From: Oscillatoriales cyanobacterium
Lineage (GTDB): Bacteria; Cyanobacteriota; Cyanobacteriia; Cyanobacteriales; Microcoleaceae
Direction of reading: 5' to 3'
Assembly: GCA_004292955.1 (NCBI GenBank)
Contig: RDXX01000011.1
Coordinates: 47,336 to 111,335, forward strand
Length of the DNA stretch: 64,000 nucleotides
The notes under the pieces were generated by a model that worked only from the letters and a program-made list of their open reading frames with translations, did not search any database and was not told the origin of the DNA. The first letter of the stretch is position 1; each line of letters begins with the position of its first letter. A program made the translations under genes and the position numbers. Below are positions 35,449-44,292 of the stretch, one piece after another.

Positions 35449-35514
35449 GGGCGAAGCATTCGCGCTAAAAATCTCTCATATAGTCGATAGGATACAGGCG
35501 CGAATGCTTCGCCC
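35449..35514. repeat. Palindromic repeat, GGGCGAAGCAT family
   Basis: GGGCGAAGCATTCGCGC pairs perfectly (17 bp) with GCGCGAATGCTTCGCCC across a 32-nt loop. Same type as 6140-6206. A short AGAGGGCGC duplication lies beside it at 35355-35380. A minus-strand frame over this region is a repeat artefact. Confidence 0.75.
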
Positions 35515-35541
35515 TTGCGGATATGTTTGCATTTTATCATT

Positions 35542-36231
35542 TTAACAAAAAAGCCTAAAAAAATCTTTCAAATCATCAAGAGCAGGATTATCCCAATCCC
35601 AAATATCTTTTTTGTGTTCCATAACATAATCAAACCCAGACATACTACATTTCTTTCCAGCTTGTTTTTGTTCCTGATTTGAGCAAGTATCATATCTAAT
35701 ATAGTTGCTAATCCAGAATTTATCAAAATCTTTCTGATTAATTTTCTTTCCCTGGTTTTCTAGGCAAGTTTTCCAGCTATCCAAACAATCAGCATAGGGA
35801 GAATCTTTAGCCTTGATTGCCTTTAACAGAGTTTCCAGTTCACCTTTACCTCCAACATTTGTAAAGTAACAAGCCAATTTTGCATTTGTTCCATGATCTG
35901 TTGTACAAATATCGATAAATTGTTTAGTGCTTGACAAGCTTTCAGCTTCAAACACTTGTTGTATACATCTATCTACGAATTTTAGCCGTTCTTGCTCTGA
36001 ATCATTATCAATATCGATAATAATTCCAATCTTTTCGATATCTTTTCGGTCAATCTTTCTGATTAAATTTTTTAAAGCTTTGATTAACTCTGTTTCGCTC
36101 AAGCCTTCCAAACTTTGATAATCATCTATATAAATAGGCTTTTCTACCTGGATATCGCAGTTTAGTTTTTCAACCATTGCCTGCATGAAAATTTTATCAT
36201 TTTTACTTTCTACTATGACAATATTACTCAC
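35542..36231 (-). CDS. DUF3226 TOPRIM-like protein, partner of the AAA ATPase
   Basis: 229-aa protein with a TOPRIM-type core: Glu8 in IVIVESKNDK and the Asp cluster IIIDIDND (73, 75, 77), the metal-binding pattern of OLD-type nucleases. The rest matches what I know of DUF3226. It starts with GTG, led by AAGGAG, and overlaps the end of the upstream ATPase gene by 8 bp, so the two are translationally coupled. In PARIS, OLD and Gabija systems an AAA ATPase works with a TOPRIM nuclease; this pair has the same logic. A defence role is an inference. Confidence 0.7.
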   Translation of the reverse strand: MSNIVIVESKNDKIFMQAMVEKLNCDIQVEKPIYIDDYQSLEGLSETELIKALKNLIRKIDRKDIEKIGIIIDIDNDSEQERLKFVDRCIQQVFEAESLSSTKQFIDICTTDHGTNAKLACYFTNVGGKGELETLLKAIKAKDSPYADCLDSWKTCLENQGKKINQKDFDKFWISNYIRYDTCSNQEQKQAGKKCSMSGFDYVMEHKKDIWDWDNPALDDLKDFFRLFC

Positions 36232-37228
36232 CTCTCACTCCTTCTTTATGCTCTAGTGCGTAATTCAAAGTTTCCAAATCGAGCCGACTTCCGATTATTT
36301 GATTTGTTTTGAGTTTCCTTGCTAGTTCAAAATAGGCGCTGCTGCATTCTTGATTAGGTTCCAAGCCAACATCAGCAAATGCTTGAAGCATCTCTAAACT
36401 GTGAGTTGTCGCAAAAATCTGGGTATCCAGTTCAACCGCTAATCGAAACAACATTCTCCAAAACTCTCGCTGGTTTGTATAGTGTATGCCATTCTCTATT
36501 TCATCAATGAGCAATATTTTATGTTCGCTGTTTACCAGTTTAAGAATAATGTCTGCAACTCGGTTCATGGCATCTCCAAACAATGATAGAGGCAAACGCT
36601 TTTCGCCTTTTCTTCTCAAGTATAGCGTTGGTTCCCCAATATAAAAACTCTCTACTGATTCGATTGCAGGGTCGATAATTTGAAAAGCTTTTAAAACTTC
36701 GCTATCTTTTTCATTCAAACGCGCGTTATCGTATGCTACTGTGAGTTCTCTCCCTGAAATCCTGGTAAACGATGGAATGATTGGTACTTTGCCAGTAGTA
36801 GAAGTATCATAACTCATTAAATGTGTCGCAGGAACCTTTTTTGATGACAAGGCAGATCGATTTTCGTTCCTCATAAACTCAATAACTATACTAGATTTAA
36901 CTGAATTAATTTCTAATTTAATTTCTACTCGATCCGTGTTGTTGTAGTCTTTTCCAATAATTACTATAGATGTATCTTTTTTTAGTGCGTAAAATAAGTT
37001 ATCCCAGGCTCTATCTGGCATAGCTTGTACAGCTTTTGATGACTCTCTTCTTAACTCTTTTAGGATTGCTAGACTGCTAGCGTGTGGAGCAATATTGAGA
37101 AAAAATGCTTCTAGCAAAGCTGTTTTGCCAGCATTGTTTTTGCCGCCGATTAAATTGACTCTTTCAAACCCAGAAATTTTGATTTGCTCAAAACACCTAA
37201 AATTTTGGATTTCTATTTCTTTCAGCAT
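36224..37228 (-). CDS. AAA (ABC/SMC-like) ATPase of a two-gene TOPRIM cassette
   Basis: 334-aa ATPase of the AAA_15/AAA_21 type. Walker A is IGGKNNAGKTALLEAF (28-36), the signature-like LPLSLFGDAMNR is near 212-223, Walker B is KILLIDEIENGIH (237-249) and the H-loop is IFATTHSLEM (His276). There is no coiled-coil arm of SMC length and no fused nuclease domain; the TOPRIM partner is the next gene. It is AT-rich compared with phosphoketolase on one side and phosphatase on the other, which fits horizontal gain. It lies between phosphoketolase and acetate kinase, genes often found together. Confidence 0.82.
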   Translation of the reverse strand: MLKEIEIQNFRCFEQIKISGFERVNLIGGKNNAGKTALLEAFFLNIAPHASSLAILKELRRESSKAVQAMPDRAWDNLFYALKKDTSIVIIGKDYNNTDRVEIKLEINSVKSSIVIEFMRNENRSALSSKKVPATHLMSYDTSTTGKVPIIPSFTRISGRELTVAYDNARLNEKDSEVLKAFQIIDPAIESVESFYIGEPTLYLRRKGEKRLPLSLFGDAMNRVADIILKLVNSEHKILLIDEIENGIHYTNQREFWRMLFRLAVELDTQIFATTHSLEMLQAFADVGLEPNQECSSAYFELARKLKTNQIIGSRLDLETLNYALEHKEGVRGE

Positions 37229-37256
37229 TACTTATCCTTTTGAATTAATCTAACTC

Positions 37257-37352
37257 ATCTGCGTTAATCTGTGTTCATCTGCCTGTATCTGCGGTTAAAA
37301 AAAGAGAATTTTGCAACCGCAGATGACAATAGATTAACGCGGATTCACGCAG
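37257..37352. repeat. TCTGCGTTAATCTG repeat, inverted pair
   Basis: ATCTGCGTTAATCTGTGTTC...ATCTGCGGTT is followed by its partial reverse complement (AACCGCAGATGACA...GATTAACGCGGATTCACGCAGAT). Single copies occur near 49309, 51703 and 53493. This lies between the ATPase and phosphoketolase genes. Confidence 0.75.
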
Positions 37353-37369
37353 ATAAAGAGAAGCCGCGC

Positions 37370-39847
37370 CTAACCCGGTGCACCCGATCGCACACCTTGA
37401 TCTCCAGTCACCGTCGGATCCTTAGTTTCCTTCGGCTTTTCCGACGAAACAGCGCCACCGTGCGGCCACTTCCAGTCGCGGATTTCCGGCATATCATCAC
37501 CGTGTTTAGTGATATACAGCCTGTGCTCAATCAGCTTATCCCGCAGCGCCTGTTTCCCATAAGCCGCAGCATAACTCAGTTTTGGAACGCGATCGATTAC
37601 ATCACCAACTAAGTGGAAGCGATCGAGATCGTTGATCACCACCATATCAAACGGCGTAGTAGTCGTGCCCTCCTCCTTGTAACCGCGAACATGAATATTC
37701 GGGTGATTCGTCCGGCGATAAGTCAACCGGTGAATCAGCCAAGGATAGCCGTGAAAAGCAAAAATTACAGGCTTATCCTTCGTAAACAAAGCATCAAAAT
37801 CCTTGTCAGACAAACCGTGAGGATGTTCTGTCGAAGGCTGAAGCGTCATCAAATCCACCACATTCACCACCCGCACTTTTAACTCAGGATAATCTCGGCG
37901 CAGAATGTCAACAGCCGCCAAAGTTTCCAGGGTTGGAACATCACCCGCACAAGCCATTACCACATCCGGTTCGCCACCTTTATCATTGCTAGCCCACTCC
38001 CAAATCCCGAGGCCCGCCGTACAGTGTTTAATCGCAGCATCCATGTCCAAATATTGCAAAGCTGGCTGCTTCCCAGCAATAATCACGTTGACATAATTGC
38101 GACTACGGAGACAGTGGTCAGTTACTGACAGCAAAGTGTTCGCATCGGGCGGCAAATAAATCCGCACCACCTCCGATTTCTTGTTAATTACGTGGTCGAT
38201 AAAACCCGGATCTTGGTGCGAAAAACCGTTGTGGTCTTGCCGCCAAACGTGAGAAGTTAGCAGGTAGTTGAGAGATGCGATCGGTCTCCGCCAAGGAATC
38301 TCGCGAGTAGTTTTCAACCATTTAGCGTGTTGGTTGAACATCGAGTCAATGATGTGAATAAACGCTTCGTAACAGGAGAAAAATCCGTGTCTTCCTGTTA
38401 GCAAATAGCCTTCCAGCCAACCCTGACAGAGATGTTCGCTGAGGACTTCCATCACGCGGCCGTCGGCAGACAGGTGCTCGTCATCCTCCGGTAAAATACT
38501 ACCAGTCCACGCGCGGCCAGTCGCTTCAAACACCGGATCGAGGCGGTTTGAAGCAGTTTCATCCGGCCCGACAATGCGGAAATTTTGGTTTTCCTGATTG
38601 AGTTTCATCACATCCCGCAGAAAGCGGCCGGAAACGCGGGTTGCTTCTGCCATCACAGTCCCCGGTTTTTGCACGTCTACGGCGTAGTCTGCAAATTCTG
38701 GCATTTTCAAGTCTCGCAGCAGCAGACCGCCATTAGCGTGCGGATTTGCCCCCATCCGTCGATCGCCCTTTGGTGCAAGTTCCGCCAATTCTGCAATCAG
38801 TTTACCCTTGTCATCAAACAGTTCTTCGGGCTTGTAGCTTTTCATCCAATCTTCCAGGAGTTGGACGTGTCCCGGCTTAGAAGCCATTTCAGCTAATGGA
38901 ACTTGGTGCGATCGCCACGAGCCCTCTGTTTTCTTGCCATCCACCTGCTTCGGCCCAGTCCAACCCTTGGGACTTTTAAGTACAATCATCGGCCACTGAG
39001 GGCGATCGGCATAGCCCTTCGTGCGCGCTTCCTCCTGAATCGACTTAATTTCGCCGATCGCCGTATCCATCGTTGCAGCCATCAACTGGTGCATCGTCTC
39101 CGGGTCTGATCCTTCCACCCAATAAGGTTTGTAGCCGTAACCGACCATCAAACTCTCCAATTCCTCGCGGGGAATGCGGGCCAACACGGTAGGATTCGCA
39201 ATTTTGTAGCCATTCAAGTGCAAAATCGGCAACACGGCCCCATCCCGAACCGGGTTGAGAAACTTGTTAGAATGCCAGCTAGCAGCCAGCGGGCCGGTTT
39301 CTGCTTCCCCATCGCCGACAACCGCCGCCACGATTAAATCGGGGTTATCGAAGGCCGCCCCGTAAGCGTGGACAAGGGCGTAGCCAAGTTCGCCGCCTTC
39401 GTGAATCGAACCCGGAGTTTCCGGCGCGACGTGGCTGGGAATACCGCCGGGAAACGAAAACTGTTTGAAAAGTCGTTGTATCCCCTCTTCATCTTGGGAA
39501 ATGTTCGAGTAATATTCGGTATAAGTGCCTTCGAGATAGGTGTTAGCCACCAAGCCCGGCCCGCCGTGTCCTGGGCCTGCGATGTATATGGCGTTTAAGT
39601 CTTGGGCTTTGATGACTCGGTTGAGGTGAACGTAGATGAAGTTGAGGCCTGGAGTGGTGCCCCAATGTCCAAGGAGTCTGGGTTTGACGTGTTCGAGTTT
39701 GAGGGGTTCTTTGAGTAGGGGATTGTCGAGGAGATAGATTTGTCCGACGGAAAGGTAGTTAGCGGCCCGCCAGTAAGCGTTGATTTTGCCTAGTTCTGAG
39801 TCGGAAAGTGGCTTTAATTGGGGGATTTCGGTCGTTGCTAGCATCAT
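37370..39847 (-). CDS. xfp: Phosphoketolase (xylulose-5-P/fructose-6-P)
   Basis: 825-aa thiamine diphosphate enzyme that splits xylulose 5-phosphate (or fructose 6-phosphate) with phosphate into acetyl phosphate and a smaller sugar phosphate. Clear motifs are [34 protein letters not shown], the ThDP-binding [19 protein letters not shown], and the C-terminal [24 protein letters not shown]. Length fits the family (790-830). ATG 39847 or 39844 gives the normal N terminus ([18 protein letters not shown]); the longer frame upstream runs through a hairpin repeat. With AckA it forms a carbon-saving route to acetate and ATP. Confidence 0.93.
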   Translation of the reverse strand: MMLATTEIPQLKPLSDSELGKINAYWRAANYLSVGQIYLLDNPLLKEPLKLEHVKPRLLGHWGTTPGLNFIYVHLNRVIKAQDLNAIYIAGPGHGGPGLVANTYLEGTYTEYYSNISQDEEGIQRLFKQFSFPGGIPSHVAPETPGSIHEGGELGYALVHAYGAAFDNPDLIVAAVVGDGEAETGPLAASWHSNKFLNPVRDGAVLPILHLNGYKIANPTVLARIPREELESLMVGYGYKPYWVEGSDPETMHQLMAATMDTAIGEIKSIQEEARTKGYADRPQWPMIVLKSPKGWTGPKQVDGKKTEGSWRSHQVPLAEMASKPGHVQLLEDWMKSYKPEELFDDKGKLIAELAELAPKGDRRMGANPHANGGLLLRDLKMPEFADYAVDVQKPGTVMAEATRVSGRFLRDVMKLNQENQNFRIVGPDETASNRLDPVFEATGRAWTGSILPEDDEHLSADGRVMEVLSEHLCQGWLEGYLLTGRHGFFSCYEAFIHIIDSMFNQHAKWLKTTREIPWRRPIASLNYLLTSHVWRQDHNGFSHQDPGFIDHVINKKSEVVRIYLPPDANTLLSVTDHCLRSRNYVNVIIAGKQPALQYLDMDAAIKHCTAGLGIWEWASNDKGGEPDVVMACAGDVPTLETLAAVDILRRDYPELKVRVVNVVDLMTLQPSTEHPHGLSDKDFDALFTKDKPVIFAFHGYPWLIHRLTYRRTNHPNIHVRGYKEEGTTTTPFDMVVINDLDRFHLVGDVIDRVPKLSYAAAYGKQALRDKLIEHRLYITKHGDDMPEIRDWKWPHGGAVSSEKPKETKDPTVTGDQGVRSGAPG

Positions 39848-39914
39848 AAGTTTTTCAATCCTGAGTTTTGTTTGTTTTTTGGTTAACTTTGTTTTGAAGT
39901 GCGATCGAGGCCGA

Positions 39915-39978
39915 GAAACCGGGTTTTTTACAAAAATACTTGATTGCAACCCGCAGATTCGGGAAAAAACCCGGTTTC
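39915..39978. repeat. GAAACCGGG hairpin with conserved loop
   Basis: GAAACCGGGTTTTTT (39915-39929) pairs perfectly with 39964-39978; the loop is related to those at 18033 and 50577 (AAAATACTTGATTG). It lies about 70 bp upstream of the phosphoketolase start. Confidence 0.75.
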
Positions 39979-40297
39979 TTTGTCGGAGTCCGTAATTTAT
40001 GTTTACTCCATATTTTTCAAGCAAACAATTGAATTGTATACCAGTTTTATCTAAATCAAACTTTAAATCAACGTTAATTTTTGAGTAACAAGTCAGCTAT
40101 TATCGCGGCAGAAAAGCTGGAGGTTGTGAGGGGTGAAAGCCAGCAATGAAAAATATACTTCTCTAGGTAGAGGTGAGAATAATTTATATTAGATATGCAG
40201 ATTTTTAATTGTGGAGCTATAATGAAAAAGTTCGACATTGAATCTGAAGGGAGCCTTGATGCTACCTGTTAAGAAAAAACTTTTCACCATAGATTCT

Positions 40298-40657
40298 ATG
40301 ACAATCAAAGAATTAGAAGCACAACTTTTGGCCTTAACGCCAACCGAGAAAGCTCAAATCATCCAATTATTAACCCAAAACTTAGCTAACACCTGGCAAG
40401 GAATTAGCAAAACCCCCGGTGTCTGTGGCGGTGATGCTTGTATCAGACAGACTCGCATTCCTGTTTGGGTGCTGGAGAGCTTTCGTCGGTTGGGTATGAA
40501 CGAGTCTCGACTTTTAGATAACTATCCCACACTAACGGCTACTGATTTAGCAAATGCCTGGGCTTATGCGGCAGTTGTTCCAGATGAAATTGAAATAGCT
40601 ATCCGCGAAAATGACGAGGCAGACGCAATTTTAGATACACCGGAAAATATCAAATAG
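40298..40657 (+). CDS. DUF433 protein (copy 1)
   Basis: 119-aa protein. After an N-terminal TIKELEAQLLALTPTEKAQIIQLL comes the DUF433 fold: ISKTPGVCGGDACIRQTRIPVWVLESFRRLG and LLDNYPTLTATDLANAWAYAAVVPDEIE. DUF433 proteins are DNA-binding-like antitoxin candidates, often next to PIN-type toxins. I start at ATG 40298 because the paralogue at 41555 begins at the same residue in the same sequence context (GATTCTATGACAATC); longer starts at 40238 or 40259 are possible. It heads a four-gene run. Confidence 0.75.
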   Translation: MTIKELEAQLLALTPTEKAQIIQLLTQNLANTWQGISKTPGVCGGDACIRQTRIPVWVLESFRRLGMNESRLLDNYPTLTATDLANAWAYAAVVPDEIEIAIRENDEADAILDTPENIK

Positions 40658-40703
40658 TAAAATATGGCATAATATAAATATTCGTTTCATAGCCATTCGA
40701 CCT

Positions 40704-41075
40704 ATGACCGCCCAAATCACCCTGAATTTGCCAGATGAAGTCTATCACCAAGCAGAATTACTAGCGCAGCAACGCCACCGCAGCGTGAGTGAGATTATAG
40801 TAGAAACTCTGGAAATTTTCCTTTTACCAACCACTAAACCAGTATCAGAATTGTCTGATTCTGAAGTAATCAGTCTGACTCAACTCCGGCTGCAACCAGT
40901 CCAAGAACAACGATTGAATGAATTGCTAGATCGCCAACAGTCCGGTACGATTACCTCTGTAGAACATCAAGAATTGCAAGCATTAATCCACATCTATGAA
41001 GCTAGACTATTACGACAAGCTCAATCCTTAAATGAAGCTGTGCGGCGCGGGTTGCTCGAACCATTAAAAGGATAA
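40704..41075 (+). CDS. RHH-like small protein
   Basis: 123-aa protein. The N-terminal 45 residues (MTAQITLNLPDEVYHQAELLAQQRHRSVSEIIVETLEIFLL) look like a ribbon-helix-helix DNA-binding domain: a beta strand, then helices with the RSVSEII turn. The rest is helical (RLNELLDRQQSGTITSVEHQELQALIHIYEARLLRQAQSLNEAVRRG), a pattern common in cyanobacterial genes next to HNH proteins. The HNH gene begins 5 bp after its stop codon, so they are probably co-translated. It may be the antitoxin-like or accessory partner of the HNH protein. Confidence 0.6.
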   Translation: MTAQITLNLPDEVYHQAELLAQQRHRSVSEIIVETLEIFLLPTTKPVSELSDSEVISLTQLRLQPVQEQRLNELLDRQQSGTITSVEHQELQALIHIYEARLLRQAQSLNEAVRRGLLEPLKG

Positions 41076-41080
41076 TCAAA

Positions 41081-41512
41081 ATGGCAATTTCTGAACAAGT
41101 TAGAGCCAGAGTTCGCACACAAGCTCAAAATCGATGCGGTTATTGTCGCAGTTTACAAATGTATGTCCTGGGAATATTGGAAATTGACCATATTATTCCT
41201 AAAGCGACGGGCGGTACTGACGAGGAAGAAAATCTCTGGCTGGCTTGTAGTCTGTGCAATAATTACAAAGGAACCCAAACTGACGCATTAGATGCGGTCA
41301 CGCAAACGCGCGTTAAGTTGTTTAATCCGCGCACTCAACAATGGTCACAATATTTTGCTTGGAGTGAAGACTCTACAGAAATTATTGGACTTACAGACTG
41401 CGGTCGCGCAACAGTAACAGCACTACAACTCAACAATAATATTGCTGTTACTGTCAGGAGTCAGTGGGTTAGTGCTGGATGGCATCCGCCAACAGAATCA
41501 AGTATTTCATAA
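41081..41512 (+). CDS. HNH endonuclease
   Basis: 143-aa HNH nuclease. Zinc ligands are Cys19-Cys22 (RCGYCRS) and Cys56-Cys59 (LACSLCNNYKG). The catalytic core is LEIDHIIPKATGGTDEEENLWLAC with Asp36-His37 and Asn51. The C-terminal ~70 residues are not recognised. All residues of the beta-beta-alpha metal fold are present, so it should be active on DNA. The gene sits 5 bp behind the RHH-like gene and between two DUF433 paralogues. The role is unsure: toxin-like nuclease, restriction factor or mobile-element remnant. Confidence 0.8.
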   Translation: MAISEQVRARVRTQAQNRCGYCRSLQMYVLGILEIDHIIPKATGGTDEEENLWLACSLCNNYKGTQTDALDAVTQTRVKLFNPRTQQWSQYFAWSEDSTEIIGLTDCGRATVTALQLNNNIAVTVRSQWVSAGWHPPTESSIS

Positions 41513-41554
41513 CAAAATTCAAGTCCAGAGCCATTCATAAATCAAATAGATTCT

Positions 41555-41890
41555 ATGACAATCCCAGAATTAGAAGCACAACTTTTGGCCTTAACGCCGA
41601 TCGACAAAGCTGAGGCAATCAGCATCTTAACCCAGAGTCTCAAAAACAGCGGCCGCCCGATCGCAAAAACTCCCGGTGCGATCGGCGGTGATGCTTGTAT
41701 TGACAAAACTCGCATTCCCGTTTGGTTACTCGCCAGCTATCGCAATGACGGCGCTACCGATGCTTTTATCCTAGATTGCTATCCCCATCTCAGTGCTGCT
41801 GATTTGGTAAATGTTTGGGCTTATAGTGAAGCTTATCCAGACGAAATTGAGTCAGCAATTCGACAGCAAGATGAGGCTGACGAAATTTAG
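41555..41890 (+). CDS. DUF433 protein (copy 2)
   Basis: 111-aa paralogue of the protein at 40298. The two share TI.ELEAQLLALTP..KA, KTPG..GGDACI..TRIPVW and NAWAY or NVWAYSE..PDEIE.AIR..DEAD. They lie on the two sides of the RHH-HNH pair, so a local duplication is likely. Start is ATG 41555. Confidence 0.75.
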   Translation: MTIPELEAQLLALTPIDKAEAISILTQSLKNSGRPIAKTPGAIGGDACIDKTRIPVWLLASYRNDGATDAFILDCYPHLSAADLVNVWAYSEAYPDEIESAIRQQDEADEI

Positions 41891-41937
41891 CGAGTAAAGT
41901 GCATCAGCTATTGAAGCCCTCATAACTCGCTAAACTC

Positions 41938-42813
41938 TTATCTTTCCGACTGCTGCACCTCCAGCCAAGCCTCCAAATCCGCCATAGTAGCAAAATCCAA
42001 CAGCGCCTCACTCAAATCTTCGAGCACTAACAAGGGCAGATTGGCAAGGCGCGATCGCATTTCCTCAGAAATTTCTTGCCGCAACCGACGGGTTAATTGT
42101 CGAACAATCAGGGCACAGGCTTCTGCCTGCCGTCCTTCCTGCCGTCCTTCCTGCCGTCCTTCCGCCTTAGCTTCTTGATAGAATCTCGTTTCCTGTAATG
42201 TAATTCCCAACATTGATTCCACCTCGGCTCGACTCAACGATGTAAATTTGTACGACAAAATAGTAGCTAATAGGTCTATTATGTCACGACCTGCTGCTGG
42301 TGGAACTTCTTGCTGCACTCGGCTCAGCAAATATCTTGCTTCTGCTGGTGCTTGAGTCTCCCCGACAGTCGTCAACACCATCAGCGCAATCCCTAAAGGC
42401 AAAGCGCGAATATCCCCCAACTCATCCAAGCATACCCGATGTACCTGATTGCTGTTGAGCAAAGCTCGATAAGGATAAACATCGCTTTGTTCGACGCTGC
42501 GTGATGGATAAATCACTACAGCCTGCCAATCCCTATAACGACTGCGATTGCGGTAAAAATATAAAAACGATTCGCCAAACAACCTTTCGTAAAGCTGTTC
42601 GTCTTTCTGAAACTGAACTTCACAAAAATAGACAATGCCCGGTTCCTCAGATTCTGGGGGCAAAAATACGCCGTCAATTTCAAACTTAGGTTCTTTGACT
42701 GCAACCGAGTCAAAGCGATAATTGGCAGCATTTGCTGGAGTTGTCGCTAGTAGATCGAACAGCAAAGTGGGCGCTTGTCCGAACAGTTTGTAGAAGATTG
42801 AATCCCGTCGCAT
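41938..42813 (-). CDS. DUF2887 / Rpn-family (PD-(D/E)XK-like) protein
   Basis: 291-aa protein of the Rpn type, long annotated as transposase-like and now known as PD-(D/E)XK nucleases. It opens with MRRDSIFYKLFGQAPTLLFDLL. The nuclease-like core shows VKEPKFEIDGVFLPPE and VYFCEVQFQKDEQLYERLFGESFLYF, with D and E.Q in the catalytic positions. The C-terminal half contains the repeat EGRQEGRQEGRQ, usual in this family. I start at ATG 42813, which gives the family N terminus; an upstream frame adds 19 unrelated residues. These genes occur in many copies in cyanobacteria. Confidence 0.8.
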   Translation of the reverse strand: MRRDSIFYKLFGQAPTLLFDLLATTPANAANYRFDSVAVKEPKFEIDGVFLPPESEEPGIVYFCEVQFQKDEQLYERLFGESFLYFYRNRSRYRDWQAVVIYPSRSVEQSDVYPYRALLNSNQVHRVCLDELGDIRALPLGIALMVLTTVGETQAPAEARYLLSRVQQEVPPAAGRDIIDLLATILSYKFTSLSRAEVESMLGITLQETRFYQEAKAEGRQEGRQEGRQAEACALIVRQLTRRLRQEISEEMRSRLANLPLLVLEDLSEALLDFATMADLEAWLEVQQSER

Positions 42814-42984
42814 GAAAGATGTGCAAAGAAAGAGAGACAAATTAATATTACTGCATAATGGTTCGCGCAAAATATGCGATCGGCCTCTATCGAAATCTCG
42901 AAATATGCGTTAGCGAAGCCCTCGAAGAGGATCGCCCTTAATTCAAATTTTATTAAAAGTTCGATCTATAAAAACCGAAGCCCT

Positions 42985-43115
42985 AAAATAACAAAGGCTC
43001 GTTAATGAGCCTTCGCCAAAATATAAATCTTGGTATTCAGAACGTCTTTACCGGAATTCCTCGACCCTCGTGGGTAACGGGATGTCATGATTAGATCATG
43101 TCTGCTGCATCCATG
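42985..43115 (-). ncRNA. Candidate small RNA with its own promoter and terminator
   Basis: On the minus strand a strong sigma-70-like promoter (TTGACC at 43150-43145, 18-bp spacer, TATATT at 43126-43121) predicts a start near 43115. About 100 nt later a perfect 7-bp hairpin (AAGGCTC/GAGCCTT, 43013-42994) is followed by TGTTATTTT, as in factor-independent terminators. The ~130-nt product would contain no long reading frame, only a very short one (MDAADMI from a start near 43109). It does not belong to the flanking DUF2887 or methyltransferase genes. I could not match it to a named cyanobacterial sRNA. Confidence 0.5.
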
Positions 43116-43120
43116 TCTTT

Positions 43121-43150
43121 AATATAGTTCATGGTTTAGATATGGGTCAA
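43121..43150 (-). promoter_or_regulatory. Sigma-70-type promoter of the candidate sRNA
   Basis: TTGACC and TATATT with an 18-bp spacer on the minus strand, followed about six bases later by the proposed transcription start. It is one of the better promoter matches in the window. Confidence 0.5.
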
Positions 43151-43420
43151 TTTTTACCCAGAAAACGATGAATATTTTCCAGTGTGGGCAATTTACGGTA
43201 TAGTATGCTTTCTATTTCTGGATTACCGCAGTTTTTTCGTTTGGTCGATCGCGCATATCGTCTTTTTGGTGGCTGAGGAGATTTTAAACCAACGCGAGGT
43301 AGGGATAGGGTGGGTTTGTGCGATCGGCGTTGGGTGATTGCATTTTGTGATAAGCTTTCAACTCCAATCTAAAATCTAGATTGTACTTTTGGACTATCAA
43401 CCAATCAGCAAAAAAGCCTT

Positions 43421-44284
43421 ATGACTTCACAAGTACAACTTGAACAGGTAAAGCCAGAGCTAGTTTGGCGATCGCATGATGGACTGTCTCACCTTTATCA
43501 TGGCGATACTTTGGAACTCATGGCTTTGCTGCCTGCTGAAAGCGTAGACTGCATCTGGACGGATCCGCCTTACAACCTTTCCAATGATGGTATTACCTGC
43601 GTTGCTGGTCGTATGGTCAAGGTAAACAAGGGGGAATGGGATCGCAGTCAAGGTGTTGAACTAGACCATGAATTTAACAAAGCATGGTTGGCTGCTTGTT
43701 ATCGGCTTCTTAAACCAACTGGTACCATCTGGGTAACGGGTACTCTCCATGTGTATCCATCAGTCGGATTTGCTATGCAGCAGCTTGGCTTTCGTATTCT
43801 CAATGACATTATTTGGGAAAAACCTGCTCCACCTCCAAATCTGGGGTGCCGCTGTTTCACTCATTCAACAGAACTAATACTATGGGCAACAAAAGCACGT
43901 AAAGGAAAAGAACGTTACACATTCAATTATGAGGAAATGAAGGCTGAGAATGGCGACAAACAGATGAAGAATGTTTGGCGAATGTCTACTCCTGGCAAAC
44001 ATGAAAAACTCTATGGTAAGCATCCGACACAAAAACCTATTGAACTTGTTGCGCGTTGCCTTCGAGCAAGCACAAACCCAGACGATCTAGTTTTTGATCC
44101 TTTTTCCGGTTCTTCCACAACTGGAGTTGCAGCTTTATCATTAGGGCGAAAATTTATTGGTTGTGAAGCAGATGCGGGTCATGTTGAACTCTCGATTAAA
44201 CGCTTAACCGGAAGTACCCCGACCGGGGATAACTTCGGTTTAATTAATCCCAGTCAAGTAGAGTTACCAGTGGCATTTAAGTAA
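43421..44284 (+). CDS. DNA methyltransferase, beta-class (N6-adenine type)
   Basis: 287-aa modification enzyme. Catalytic motif IV TDPPYNL (DPPY 48-51) comes before the AdoMet-binding motif I VFDPFSGSSTTGVAAL (225-235), which defines the beta order. DPPY favours adenine-N6 methylation over cytosine-N4. HPTQKPIEL and a target-recognition segment lie between. The next gene, 8 bp downstream, encodes a MutH/Sau3AI-like nuclease, so together they form a type II restriction-modification pair. No controller gene was found. That nuclease family recognises GATC-type sites, so methylation of GATC or an extended form is plausible but not proven. Confidence 0.85.
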   Translation: MTSQVQLEQVKPELVWRSHDGLSHLYHGDTLELMALLPAESVDCIWTDPPYNLSNDGITCVAGRMVKVNKGEWDRSQGVELDHEFNKAWLAACYRLLKPTGTIWVTGTLHVYPSVGFAMQQLGFRILNDIIWEKPAPPPNLGCRCFTHSTELILWATKARKGKERYTFNYEEMKAENGDKQMKNVWRMSTPGKHEKLYGKHPTQKPIELVARCLRASTNPDDLVFDPFSGSSTTGVAALSLGRKFIGCEADAGHVELSIKRLTGSTPTGDNFGLINPSQVELPVAFK

Positions 44285-44292
44285 GGTTATCT

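Noticed and set aside
35313-35540. 75-codon minus-strand frame
   Set aside because: It runs through the GGGCGAAGCAT hairpin and the AGAGGGCGC duplication; no protein features.
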